DNA of 29,232 nucleotides from the NCBI GenBank assembly GCA_040222185.1, contig JAVKDP010000089.1, positions 1 to 29,232 on the forward strand, written 5' to 3'. Below the pieces are notes generated by a model. That model searched no databases. It saw only the letters and a list, made by a program, of their open reading frames with translations, and was not told where the DNA came from. Position 1 is the first letter of the stretch; each line of letters starts with the position of its first letter. Shown here piece after piece: positions 1 through 7,640 of the stretch. The DNA comes from JAVKDP01 sp040222185. Lineage in GTDB: Bacteria; Bacteroidota; Rhodothermia; Balneolales; Balneolaceae. The position numbers were made by a program, and so were the translations under genes.

Positions 1-34
1 CATCTCTAACTTTACTTGAAAAATTACCCTCCAT
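1..34 (-). CDS. clpC: ClpC-type AAA+ protease ATPase, N-terminal 11 codons only (window edge)
   Basis: An ATG on the minus strand at 34-32 opens a frame that runs off the left edge and reads MEGNFSSKVRD. This matches the very conserved start of ClpC from Bacteroidota-like bacteria (typically ME-x-x-FS-x-x-V-x-D before the Clp N-domain), the Hsp100 unfoldase that feeds ClpP. It lies 137 bases downstream of gpmI in the same direction. Only 11 residues are visible, so the call rests on this short match; the sequence to the left of the window would settle it. Confidence 0.55.
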   Translation of the reverse strand, partial: MEGNFSSKVRD

Positions 35-171
35 GTGGTATGTCCTCTTCTAAATGATAAATAAATTCTGTTCTACTGAGGCAAAAAACGCGCCAAACCG
101 AGATTTAGTTCGTTCTAAATCGAATGTAGTAGAGCAAGTGAGTAAAAGCAAACAAAATGAACCTGTAAACT

Positions 172-1695
172 TTAAAAAAGAGGCTTTCCTGTCATTTCTT
201 CAGGCTGATCTAATTGCATCATTTTTAAAAGGGTAGGAGATACATCTGCAAGAATTCCATTATGCATTACAACATCCTTGGGATAATTTATGAGTATGGC
301 CGGCACAGGAGCAGTAGTATGAGCAGTGTGAGGGCTCCCATCTTCTTTTACCATTTGATCGGAATTGCCATGATCCGCAATTACTAATGAACTATATCCG
401 TGCTCTGAAGCAGTTTCGATAACTCTTTTTAACTGGAAGTCTACTGCTTCAACAGCATCAATTGCAGCTTGCATATCGCCAGTATGGCCAACCATATCTG
501 TATTAGCGAAATTTAGAATTATAAGCCTGTACTCTTCGGTTACCAAAGCTTTGCATAAAGCATCACCTACTTCCGGCGCACTCATTTCAGGTTGAAGGTC
601 ATAGGTTGCAACTTTAGGACTGGGGATTACAAGTCTGTCTTCGCCTTCATTAGGAGTTTCTTCACCTCCATTAAAGAAGTATGTAACGTGTGGGTACTTC
701 TCAGTTTCAGCAATTCTAAACTGTTTTCCACCTTTTTTACTTACCCATTCACCAATTGTATTCTTTAATTCCTGCGGAGGATAAGCAACCTTTGCAAATT
801 CAAAAGTAGCGTCATAAGAAGTGAATGTGATGTAGCTTAGGTTTAGATTGGCTTTAACATCAAATTCAGTAAAATTTTCTTCATTGAGAGCTCTGGAGAT
901 TTCTCTTGCTCTGTCACCTCTTATATTAAAAAAAACTACGGTATCATTCTCCTGGATTCGGGATTCGCTTGAAGTATCAAGAAGTATAGGGTTGATGAAC
1001 TCATCCGTAACATCTTTTGAATAACTACTAGTAAAAGCATCATCTGCGCTTTCAAATATCTCACCCTTACCGTTTACCAAAAGGTCATAGGCTAATTGAA
1101 CTCGATCCCATCTGTTATCTCTGTCCATAGCATAGTAGCGCCCGACGATTGAGGACAGGTTTCCTGTGCCAATCTCAATAATTTTTTCCTGAAGTTCCTT
1201 TGCGTAGGTAACCCCGGAGTCAGGTGCAGTATCCCGGCCATCAGTGAATGCATGAATGTATACATTTTCAATATCATGCTCCTTGCAGAGCTTCAAGAGA
1301 GCATATAGATGTTCATTGTGGCTATGAACTCCTCCATCTGAGAAAAGACCCATTAGATGAATCTTGTTTTTCTTTTTTGCCTGTTCAATAGCAAACAGGA
1401 GTTCAGGGTTTTCAAAAAAACCACCTTCCCGAATATCTTTATTTATTTTTGAGAGCGCTTGCCAAACTATTCGTCCGGCTCCAATGTTAAGGTGTCCAAC
1501 TTCAGAGTTACCAAACTGGCCATCAGGTAAGCCAACATCCTCACCACTCGCACTTAATTGAGAGTGTGGATATTGTTTCAGAAGAGAATCGTAAAAAGGT
1601 TTTTGCGCTTTATCAATCGCGCTAACGGATGGGTCAACCGCTACTCCGAACCCATCTAAAATTACAAGTAGTGCTTTAGAATCGAGCTCGGGCAT
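172..1695 (-). CDS. gpmI: 2,3-bisphosphoglycerate-independent phosphoglycerate mutase
   Basis: Interconverts 3-phosphoglycerate and 2-phosphoglycerate in cytoplasmic glycolysis/gluconeogenesis, using two Mn2+ ions and a phosphoserine intermediate. At 507 residues it has the usual family length. Visible signatures are the N-terminal metal site DGFG (residues 14-17), the nucleophile serine within FGNSEVGH (Ser64), the substrate-binding HAFTDGRDTAP stretch, GRYYAMDRDNRWDR, and the C-terminal metal-binding ADHGNSDQM and HTAHTT motifs. All key residues are present, so it should be active. The ATG at 1695 directly precedes the conserved N-terminus. It starts 15 bases after the rpsT stop, so the two genes are probably cotranscribed, with clpC possibly following after a 137-base gap in which I see no terminator. 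Confidence 0.97.
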   Translation of the reverse strand: MPELDSKALLVILDGFGVAVDPSVSAIDKAQKPFYDSLLKQYPHSQLSASGEDVGLPDGQFGNSEVGHLNIGAGRIVWQALSKINKDIREGGFFENPELLFAIEQAKKKNKIHLMGLFSDGGVHSHNEHLYALLKLCKEHDIENVYIHAFTDGRDTAPDSGVTYAKELQEKIIEIGTGNLSSIVGRYYAMDRDNRWDRVQLAYDLLVNGKGEIFESADDAFTSSYSKDVTDEFINPILLDTSSESRIQENDTVVFFNIRGDRAREISRALNEENFTEFDVKANLNLSYITFTSYDATFEFAKVAYPPQELKNTIGEWVSKKGGKQFRIAETEKYPHVTYFFNGGEETPNEGEDRLVIPSPKVATYDLQPEMSAPEVGDALCKALVTEEYRLIILNFANTDMVGHTGDMQAAIDAVEAVDFQLKRVIETASEHGYSSLVIADHGNSDQMVKEDGSPHTAHTTAPVPAILINYPKDVVMHNGILADVSPTLLKMMQLDQPEEMTGKPLF

Positions 1696-1710
1696 GATGC
1701 GGAAGTTTAT

Positions 1711-1962
1711 TTATAAGCTATTAACGTGCTTTGTAAGCTGTGCTTTTTTTCTTGCAGCAGTGTTTTTGTGAATGATATTTTTTGTAGTCATTCTATCAAG
1801 AAAAGAAGTTGCTTCCTTTAAAGCTGCTTCTCCTTGTGCCTTATCAGTACTAGAAACTACTTTTTTAATAAGTGTTCTCATTTTAGAACGGCGATTTCTG
1901 TTACGCTCGTTTCTAGTAGCATTTTGGCGATCACGCTTTATTGCAGATTTATTTTGTGCCAT
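1711..1962 (-). CDS. rpsT: 30S ribosomal protein S20
   Basis: Small basic ribosomal protein that binds the 5' domain and helix 44 of 16S rRNA. The 83-residue product has the family hallmarks: start MAQNKSAIKRDRQ, the Arg/Asn-rich NERNRNRRSKMRT segment, a helical hairpin, and the late NIIHKNTAARKKAQL motif. Length is normal. It is the first gene of a minus-strand unit with gpmI and is divergent from cmk across 127 bases that should hold both promoters. In that gap the minus strand carries TAGTATTTG around 2030-2038, close to but one base longer than the Bacteroidota -7 element TAnnTTTG, so I do not call a promoter. Confidence 0.96.
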   Translation of the reverse strand: MAQNKSAIKRDRQNATRNERNRNRRSKMRTLIKKVVSSTDKAQGEAALKEATSFLDRMTTKNIIHKNTAARKKAQLTKHVNSL

Positions 1963-2089
1963 GGATATTCAGTCGATTAATTCTTTCGTAGTCCAAAAAT
2001 TGTTTAGAACTCAAAATTAAGGCTTCCTCAAATACTAAACAAGAAATGATTGAATAATTAGAAGAAAAAAGGTAATTTAGCTGTTCTGT

Positions 2090-2746
2090 ATGATAGTAGT
2101 AATAGACGGCCCTGCAGGGTCAGGTAAAAGTTCAACCGCTCGTGCTGTAGCAGAGCAACTTCAGATTCAATTTTTGGATTCCGGAGCGTTGTACCGAGTA
2201 GCCACCTTAATCTATCTTCGTGCAGGCAAGAATAATGAATTGTTCTTTGAACTCCTGAAAGAAAGTAAGATCTCATTTCACTTCAAAGAAAAAACTTTTT
2301 TTGTTTTTCTAAACGATACTGATGTATCAAAAGAAATACGGACAATGGAAGTTTCTGAAAGTGTAAGTGTGGTTGCTGCTAAACCTAAAGTAAGATCATT
2401 TGTCAATGAGCTTATGCATCGTGCTGTTGAGCAGGATGTTTACGTTGCTGATGGTCGCGATTTAGGAACAGCAGTGTTTCCGAATGCAGCTTTGAAATTT
2501 TTTATGGTAGCTGATTTAAAAACTCGTGCTGAAAGAAGATATGCTGAACTAGTTGTTCAGGATAACACTGTTCAAATCGAAGATATCATGAAAAATATAG
2601 CAGCCAGGGATGAGATCGATTCAAACAGAAGCGCAGATCCCCTCAAAAAGGCGGAAGACGCAATAGAGATTGATACTTCAACACTCAATTTTGAGGAACA
2701 AGTGTCAATTATTTGTGATCAGATAAAACCTCTGCTCACAGCATAG
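2090..2746 (+). CDS. cmk: Cytidylate kinase
   Basis: Phosphorylates CMP and dCMP with ATP in pyrimidine nucleotide salvage. The 218-residue protein has the P-loop GPAGSGKSS (residues 7-15), the FLDSGALYR substrate-binding segment (28-36), the CMP-kinase-specific DGRDLGTAVFP motif (121-131) and the lid motif RDEIDSNRSADPL (173-185). Length is normal for a short-form Cmk. It lies 66 bases upstream of rpsA in the same direction; cmk-rpsA is a widely conserved pair, so cotranscription is likely. The spacer contains only a small hairpin (CCGA/TCGG at 2771-2781). Confidence 0.96.
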   Translation: MIVVIDGPAGSGKSSTARAVAEQLQIQFLDSGALYRVATLIYLRAGKNNELFFELLKESKISFHFKEKTFFVFLNDTDVSKEIRTMEVSESVSVVAAKPKVRSFVNELMHRAVEQDVYVADGRDLGTAVFPNAALKFFMVADLKTRAERRYAELVVQDNTVQIEDIMKNIAARDEIDSNRSADPLKKAEDAIEIDTSTLNFEEQVSIICDQIKPLLTA

Positions 2747-2812
2747 TATAACTTTAACCCTATCCCATAGCCGAAAGTCGGTTGTGAGGTAAACTTATAA
2801 CAAAACAGAAAA

Positions 2813-4795
2813 ATGTCAGAAGACGTAAATAAAGATCCTGTTGAACAGGAAGAAATCGTATCAGAAGAAACTACTGCAGAAGCTGTAGTTGAGGCTGAAA
2901 CAACAGAGGCCGAAGTAGCCGAGGCAGTTGAAGAAACAGAAACTGCGGAAGAAGAAATTGTAGAAGAAGTTACAGCAGCAGAAGAAACTGAAGAAGCACT
3001 AACCCATGTGTTTAATGGCGAAGTAGAGGGTGAAGTTTACACCTACGATCAGTTAGCTGGCCCATCAGATGAGTATACTGAAGACGAGTACAACCAATTA
3101 ATGGGGATGTACGAGAATACTCTGAATGAAATTGAAGAGAAAGAAATTGTAACAGGTAGAGTAGTTTCTATCGATGAGAAATATGTAGTAATCGATATCG
3201 GATTTAAGTCCGAAGGTATTATTGCAGTGAATGAATTTAACTCATCCGTTCTAGAGAGCATGGCTCCTGGCGACGAAGTAGATGTATTCCTTGACAGAGT
3301 TGAAGATAAAGAAGGCCAGCTTATTCTTTCTAGAAGAAAAGCTGATATCCTGCTTGCATGGGAGAAAATCGAAGCTTCTCACGAAAGTGGTGAGATAGTT
3401 GAAGGTCTTATCAAGCGCAGAATTAAAGGTGGTATGGTTGTTGACTTATTCGGAATCGACGCATTCTTACCTGGCTCTCAAATTGATGTCCGTCCAGTTA
3501 GGGATTTTGATGCCTATGTTAACAAGACTATGGAATTCCAGGTTGTTAAGTTAAACATGGCTGCTGAGAATGTTGTTGTTTCTCACCGTGCTCTTATTGA
3601 GTCTGATCTTGAAGAACAGCGTGAGCAAATTCTTGATACCATCGAATCAGGTCAGGTGCTTGAAGGTGCTGTTAAGAACATTACAGACTTTGGTGTGTTT
3701 ATCGATCTTGGTGGTGTTGATGGCCTGCTTCACATTACTGATCTATCATGGGGACGTGTTGACAACCCAAGTGAGATTGTACAGTTAGATCAGCGCTTAA
3801 ATGTAGCTGTTATCGACTTTGATGAGCGTAGTAAAAGAGTTTCTCTTGGCTTGAAGCAATTACAGCCGCATCCATGGGAAGAAATTAACGCTAAGTACCC
3901 TGAAGGAATGAAAGTTCAAGGCCGCGTAGTTTCTATTGCTGACTACGGTGCTTTTATCGAGCTTGAAAAAGGTGTTGAAGGCCTGATTCACATTTCTGAA
4001 ATGTCATGGACTCAGCATATCAAACATCCATCTCAGCTTGTTGAGAAAGATGATGTTGTTGAATGTATTGTATTAAACATCAACGAAGACGAGAAGAAAA
4101 TCTCTCTTGGTGTTAAACAACTTACCAAAGATCCATGGGCTGATATCCTTGATAGATTCCCAATTGGTTCTAAGCACAAAGGTGTTGTACGTAACCTTAC
4201 TAACTTCGGCGTATTTGTTGAGCTTGAGCCAGGTATTGATGGTTTAATCCACGTATCTGATCTTAGCTGGGAAGACAAAGTTGAACATCCTAATGAAGTA
4301 GTTTCAAAGGATCAGGAAATTGATGTTGTTATTCTTGGTGTTGATTTCGATAACCGACGAATCACTCTTGGACATAAGCAGGTTCTTGAAAATCCTTGGG
4401 AGCAATATGCACGTGAATATACTCCGGGAACTGCTGTAGAAGGTGAAGTTGTAAAAGCTACTGACAGAGGAGCTTTTGTTAAGCTTTCTTTAGGAGCAGA
4501 AGCTTTCTTGAACTATACCAAAGCTGTTGAGCCTGAATTCAAAGAAGGCGATAAAGTTGAAGCTTTCATCTTCAAATTTGATGAAGCTGGTAAATCAATT
4601 GATCTAAGCCAGTTGGATTCAGATCAAAAGAAAGCAAAAGCAGCTAAGAAAAAAGCTGATGACAAAGCAAACATGGAAACTGGTGCTCCAACACTAGGTG
4701 AAATGTCAGGCCTAGCAGCTTTAAAAGAAAAGATGGAAGCTGAAGAAAAAGCAGAAGCATCTGCTAAAGCAGCTAAGAAAGAGGATGATAAATAA
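2813..4795 (+). CDS. rpsA: 30S ribosomal protein S1, six S1 domains with acidic N-terminal extension
   Basis: S1 binds single-stranded mRNA and helps initiation, which matters in lineages that rarely use Shine-Dalgarno pairing. The 660-residue protein shows six S1/OB repeats at about residues 113-175, 194-260, 282-349, 367-436, 454-523 and 541-600; repeats 3-5 are the most canonical, each ending in a GLxHxSxxSW-like block. Ahead of them is a low-complexity Glu/Ala/Thr tail (residues 1-65), and after them a Lys/Ala/Glu tail (from about 604). S1 from Bacteroidota often carries such extensions; E. coli S1 lacks the long acidic head. Codon use is skewed to GTT, GCT and CTT, as expected for high expression. 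It is followed by a clear terminator. Confidence 0.97.
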   Translation: MSEDVNKDPVEQEEIVSEETTAEAVVEAETTEAEVAEAVEETETAEEEIVEEVTAAEETEEALTHVFNGEVEGEVYTYDQLAGPSDEYTEDEYNQLMGMYENTLNEIEEKEIVTGRVVSIDEKYVVIDIGFKSEGIIAVNEFNSSVLESMAPGDEVDVFLDRVEDKEGQLILSRRKADILLAWEKIEASHESGEIVEGLIKRRIKGGMVVDLFGIDAFLPGSQIDVRPVRDFDAYVNKTMEFQVVKLNMAAENVVVSHRALIESDLEEQREQILDTIESGQVLEGAVKNITDFGVFIDLGGVDGLLHITDLSWGRVDNPSEIVQLDQRLNVAVIDFDERSKRVSLGLKQLQPHPWEEINAKYPEGMKVQGRVVSIADYGAFIELEKGVEGLIHISEMSWTQHIKHPSQLVEKDDVVECIVLNINEDEKKISLGVKQLTKDPWADILDRFPIGSKHKGVVRNLTNFGVFVELEPGIDGLIHVSDLSWEDKVEHPNEVVSKDQEIDVVILGVDFDNRRITLGHKQVLENPWEQYAREYTPGTAVEGEVVKATDRGAFVKLSLGAEAFLNYTKAVEPEFKEGDKVEAFIFKFDEAGKSIDLSQLDSDQKKAKAAKKKADDKANMETGAPTLGEMSGLAALKEKMEAEEKAEASAKAAKKEDDK

Positions 4796-4818
4796 AATCA
4801 TCTTTTGAGATTACTCAG

Positions 4819-4853
4819 AGCCCCATTTTGATTATTCAGAATGGGGCTTTTTT
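4819..4853 (+). terminator. Rho-independent terminator of rpsA
   Basis: A perfect 9-bp stem, AGCCCCATT at 4819-4827 pairing with AATGGGGCT at 4840-4848, has a 12-base loop and runs into six T residues at 4848-4853. It lies 23 bases after the rpsA stop. The last codons of the convergent NAD-kinase-like gene lie inside it, so one sequence serves as terminator on plus and as coding sequence on minus. On minus the stem is not followed by a T-run. Confidence 0.9.
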
Positions 4854-5756
4854 ATTATTTACCAGTGTAGCATATTCATTCGCAATTGAAATTTCTACTT
4901 TCGAGCCAACATTAAAAGGTATAAAATCAGCCTCGATTCCATCACTGAAGATCATTCCATTTTCTACCATATTTGATTCTATAATTAACTTATTTTCATC
5001 GGTAATCTCCCCTGAGCAAATTTCTATTTCAGATGTTTTACTTTTGAAAGGTTCTCTAACAATGAAAAATAGTTTTCTTTTTTCGGGGTCCAGATTAACC
5101 TTAAATGATGAATGACCAACCCCATTTATCATATTCAATATCGAACTCATCCATCCAGTTGCTCCTGCACCAGTACTTATAATTATACCGCTAGAACTTT
5201 GGATTTCATTTTTTCCTTCGAAGTGAATCGAATATCTGGCAGAAGTATGAGATTTAGGCCCAATAAAAAAATCATTAAAAGCTAAAAGCTTTTGTTCATC
5301 ATTGAACAAGGCTTGCGCCATGACAACTTTTTTCGAGTTGAATTCCCCATTCAGTATTCGAACAAGCTGTTTTGAAGATAGCTTTTGAAAGGGAAGAAGG
5401 ACACCATCATAGATTTTAGGGTTTGGGTTAAATCCTACTATGGGTTGTCCATTAACATACTTGGCAATATTGGCGATTAGACCATCTTGCCCGATACCAA
5501 TTATTAGGTCTTTTTCAGTAAATATGTAATTCGGAAGAAAATCGCGATCAATTACTTTGTATTTTATTTTTTGTTGAAATAGTTCTTTTAGCTGTTTCAA
5601 TGAGTAATAGAATGTATGATGATCTTTGACTAAATCTTTGAAATTTTGACCTGTCGACTCAAGATAAAATTGAGCTTGATTTTTGGAGTTAAATCTTTGA
5701 ATCAACTCTTCAAGAAAAGTTTTTGATCTGATAATTATTACCTGTTCAAAGATCAT
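4836..5756 (-). CDS. NAD-kinase-like protein (ATP-NAD kinase/diacylglycerol kinase clan)
   Basis: The 306-residue protein has the NAD-kinase fold signatures in altered form. GIGQDG (residues 87-92) stands where NAD kinases have GGDGT; FND at 160-162 matches the NE/ND motif; STGAGATGW (194-202) replaces STPTGSTAY; and a late FSDGIE segment matches the C-terminal DG motif. The first 80 residues have no obvious relation to housekeeping NadK. The family phosphorylates NAD(H) or related diphosphate substrates, but the altered loop makes the true substrate uncertain. Its ATG overlaps the stop of the SPFH gene by four bases (ATGA at 5753-5756), implying translational coupling. I infer a dedicated second NAD-kinase-like enzyme working with the SPFH protein; the cell's main nadK would lie elsewhere. 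Confidence 0.75.
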   Translation of the reverse strand: MIFEQVIIIRSKTFLEELIQRFNSKNQAQFYLESTGQNFKDLVKDHHTFYYSLKQLKELFQQKIKYKVIDRDFLPNYIFTEKDLIIGIGQDGLIANIAKYVNGQPIVGFNPNPKIYDGVLLPFQKLSSKQLVRILNGEFNSKKVVMAQALFNDEQKLLAFNDFFIGPKSHTSARYSIHFEGKNEIQSSSGIIISTGAGATGWMSSILNMINGVGHSSFKVNLDPEKRKLFFIVREPFKSKTSEIEICSGEITDENKLIIESNMVENGMIFSDGIEADFIPFNVGSKVEISIANEYATLVNNKKAPF

Positions 5757-6766
5757 TGTTCTGTACTAATTAGTGAATCAATCAAGTCTGGGGAAATATT
5801 TAAATTTCCAATTTTGGAATGATTAGATGCAAGTTCTCTAAAGGCCATTGCAATATTGTTTTTTGCATCATTTCCGTTTTGATTAAGAGCGCTAAGAACT
5901 CTCCAATCCATATCTCTATACACCTTTACTTCGCTCTCTATCTTGTATCCGTTTGCATCAGCTTCTAATTTTATATTTTCTGCTTTCAGCTTCACAAGTT
6001 CGATGTTTAATTCTTCGAGCTTCAAATTCATTTCCATCTCAAGCTGTTTTAACCGACTCTCATTATCCTGTTTCGTAAGGTCTGTCTCCATTTTCTTCTT
6101 TACGATTTGCTTCTGTTTTTCTTCGACGGCTATTTCAGTATTTAATTCACTTTCTCTAATCTTACGCTCTTGTTCAACAGCGAAATTGCGTCTGCTATAG
6201 ATAGCTTGATCTGCATCCTGTTGTAGTGCTTCCCGAGTTTTAGTTTCCAGTGCTCTTTGCATTTCAGGTTCTGCGCTAATCCCAAGAACGTTAGTACTCA
6301 TCACTTCAATCCCGAGGTTCTCTATTATGATAGAGTTTTTAAGATTCTCAATAAGCTCTAGTTCTAGTTCTGAAAGAAGTGAGAGAATTTCTGTTATTGT
6401 CTGCTTATGGACAAACCCAGTAATACTAGTTTGAGCCTCGTTTATTAGTCTTTGAGTGAGCTTTTCAAAGTCATCGGAGGTATATTTTTTCCGAGAATTG
6501 ACATTAAAGTCTAACTGCTCATTTATTCTGAGAGGTTCTTTAATGAAATAAGTAATCTGTCCCTGCACAGTAACATTTTGATAATCTTTTGTAGTTACCT
6601 TGAATACAAAAGGAATATCCTGACTGCTTAGTGGGATAGATACGATAGAAGAGTTTTTATTGAAGTAGAAGAAGGAAAGCCCTTTTCCTTCTCTTATTAT
6701 TTTTCCATTTCTATAGTGTATAACAAAATTCATTGGGTCAAATTTTAAGTAATTAAGTCCAAACAT
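5753..6766 (-). CDS. SPFH/band-7-like protein with long coiled coil
   Basis: The N-terminal part (about residues 1-170) reads as a prohibitin-homology/SPFH domain: a beta-rich start, a central TTKDYQNVTVQGQITYFI stretch typical of band-7 domains, and helices ending near a VLGISAEPEMQRALE motif. A highly charged Glu/Lys/Gln-rich coiled coil follows (about 180-275), then a short helical C-terminus. Such proteins assemble into membrane-associated cages or scaffolds. No hydrophobic anchor is visible, so association with the membrane would be peripheral or through a partner. It is the first gene of a two-gene operon with the NAD-kinase-like gene (4-base overlap) and is divergent from an NrtR-type regulator whose likely operator overlaps this gene's promoter. 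Confidence 0.8.
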   Translation of the reverse strand: MFGLNYLKFDPMNFVIHYRNGKIIREGKGLSFFYFNKNSSIVSIPLSSQDIPFVFKVTTKDYQNVTVQGQITYFIKEPLRINEQLDFNVNSRKKYTSDDFEKLTQRLINEAQTSITGFVHKQTITEILSLLSELELELIENLKNSIIIENLGIEVMSTNVLGISAEPEMQRALETKTREALQQDADQAIYSRRNFAVEQERKIRESELNTEIAVEEKQKQIVKKKMETDLTKQDNESRLKQLEMEMNLKLEELNIELVKLKAENIKLEADANGYKIESEVKVYRDMDWRVLSALNQNGNDAKNNIAMAFRELASNHSKIGNLNISPDLIDSLISTEQ

Positions 6767-6781
6767 GATTATCTCCGTTTA

Positions 6782-6804
6782 ATTTGTGTATTAATTACAC
6801 AAAT
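6782..6804. promoter_or_regulatory. Operator-like perfect inverted repeat 1 (candidate NrtR site)
   Basis: ATTTGTGTA at 6782-6790 and TACACAAAT at 6796-6804 form a perfect 9-bp inverted repeat with a 5-base spacer. The core reads GT-N7-AC, which as I recall is the conserved core of NrtR sites. It overlaps the predicted -7 element of the SPFH operon and lies 15 bases from that gene's ATG, so binding should block transcription. Its centre is 53 bases, about five helical turns, from a second similar site. Confidence 0.7.
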
Positions 6805-6830
6805 ATAAATAGAATTATTTAAACAGCAAA
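6800..6830 (-). promoter_or_regulatory. Bacteroidota-type promoter of the SPFH/NAD-kinase-like operon
   Basis: On minus, TTTG (6830-6827), a 19-base spacer and TATATTTG (6807-6800) match the Bacteroidota housekeeping promoter (TTTG, about 19 bases, TAnnTTTG). Transcription would start near 6790-6795, inside inverted repeat 1. No transcript data are available, so this is a sequence match only. Confidence 0.55.
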
Positions 6831-6834
6831 TTTT

Positions 6835-6857
6835 ATTTGTGTATTTTTAACACTTAT
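6835..6857. promoter_or_regulatory. Operator-like imperfect inverted repeat 2 (candidate NrtR site)
   Basis: The left half, ATTTGTGTA (6835-6843), is identical to that of repeat 1. After a 5-base spacer the right half AACACTTAT (6849-6857) keeps six of the nine palindromic positions. It lies about 10 bases upstream of the predicted -7 element of the Nudix regulator gene, so it could mediate autoregulation or cooperate with site 1 through a loop. Confidence 0.55.
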
Positions 6858-6866
6858 TAAATTTCT

Positions 6867-6874
6867 TACATTTG
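6867..6874 (+). promoter_or_regulatory. Candidate -7 element for the Nudix regulator gene
   Basis: TACATTTG fits the Bacteroidota -7 consensus TAnnTTTG and lies 40 bases upstream of the ATG at 6915. No convincing -33 TTG is seen at the right distance, where inverted repeat 2 sits instead. Confidence 0.35.
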
Positions 6875-6914
6875 ATACTCGAAATATGACTTAAATGGAA
6901 GGTTTAGTTTAATT

Positions 6915-7589
6915 ATGACAAAAGTAACTGTAGACGCTGTAGTTTTTGGGTATAGCAAAAATGATGGAGTAAAAATACTTCTAATAAAAAGGAAGTATGA
7001 TCCATTTAAGGGATGCTGGGCATTACCAGGAGGTTTTGTTCAAGATGGGGAGTCTCTTGAAGATTCTGTGGAAAGAGAACTATACGAGGAAACTGGATTG
7101 AAAATAAACTATCTGGAACAATTGTTTACTTTTGGAAAAATAAACCGTGATCCAAGGGGAAGAATAATTAGCGTGGCTTATTTTGGGCTAATTAATTCCG
7201 ATAAATTCTTAAAGCTTAGCGCTAGTACTGATGCAGATGATGCCAATTGGTTTAGTATTAATTCTCTACCAGTATTAGCCTTTGATCACAAAGAGATATT
7301 AAAAAAAGCTATAGAAAGGCTGAGGAATAAAATTGAATATCAGCCATTGGGTTTTGAGTTGTTAGATACAAAATTCCCTTTTTCTGATTTGGAGCGATTA
7401 TATACGATTCTCTCTGATAGAGAAATTGATAGAAGAAATTTTAAGAAAAAAATCATGAGCTTTGGTTTCATAGAAGAACTTAATGAATTTGAAAAAAAAT
7501 CCGGATCTGGCAGACCTGGAAAGCTGTATAGATTTAATAAAGATGTGTATCTAAAACTAACAAAAGAGGGGATACACTTCGAAATCTAA
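6915..7589 (+). CDS. nrtR: NrtR-type transcriptional regulator (Nudix domain + winged helix)
   Basis: The 224-residue protein joins an N-terminal Nudix domain (about residues 3-140) to a C-terminal winged helix (about 153-215), the architecture of NrtR, a repressor of NAD metabolism genes that releases DNA on binding ADP-ribose. The wing region FSDLERLYTILSDREIDRRN, then a KKKIMSFGFIEE helix and a GSGRPGKLYRF turn, is typical. The Nudix box (residues 40-62) is intact: G-x5-E-x7-RE-L-x-EE-x-GL. Many NrtR proteins have lost catalysis, but here the metal-binding glutamates remain, so hydrolysis of ADP-ribose-like compounds is possible. It is divergent from the SPFH/NAD-kinase-like operon, and the inverted repeats between them are its probable targets. 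Confidence 0.85.
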   Translation: MTKVTVDAVVFGYSKNDGVKILLIKRKYDPFKGCWALPGGFVQDGESLEDSVERELYEETGLKINYLEQLFTFGKINRDPRGRIISVAYFGLINSDKFLKLSASTDADDANWFSINSLPVLAFDHKEILKKAIERLRNKIEYQPLGFELLDTKFPFSDLERLYTILSDREIDRRNFKKKIMSFGFIEELNEFEKKSGSGRPGKLYRFNKDVYLKLTKEGIHFEI

Positions 7590-7640
7590 TACAAAAAGCG
7601 AAAAAATTTGCTCTATACTGTTGAAGAAGAGGTGGATCAA

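Noticed and set aside
54..236. 60-codon open frame on plus
   Set aside because: Its last third is antisense to the conserved end of gpmI, the rest has no recognisable domain or start signal, and it would collide with the gpmI-clpC direction of transcription.
2747..2812. Structured rpsA leader
   Set aside because: Only a 4-bp CCGA/TCGG hairpin is visible in a 66-base spacer, which is too little to support an autoregulatory structure.
3049..4278. Antisense and alternate-frame open frames within rpsA (and similar ones within gpmI, dsbD, ftsH and others)
   Set aside because: They lack conserved motifs and start signals and lie wholly inside well-supported genes; they are by-products of codon bias.
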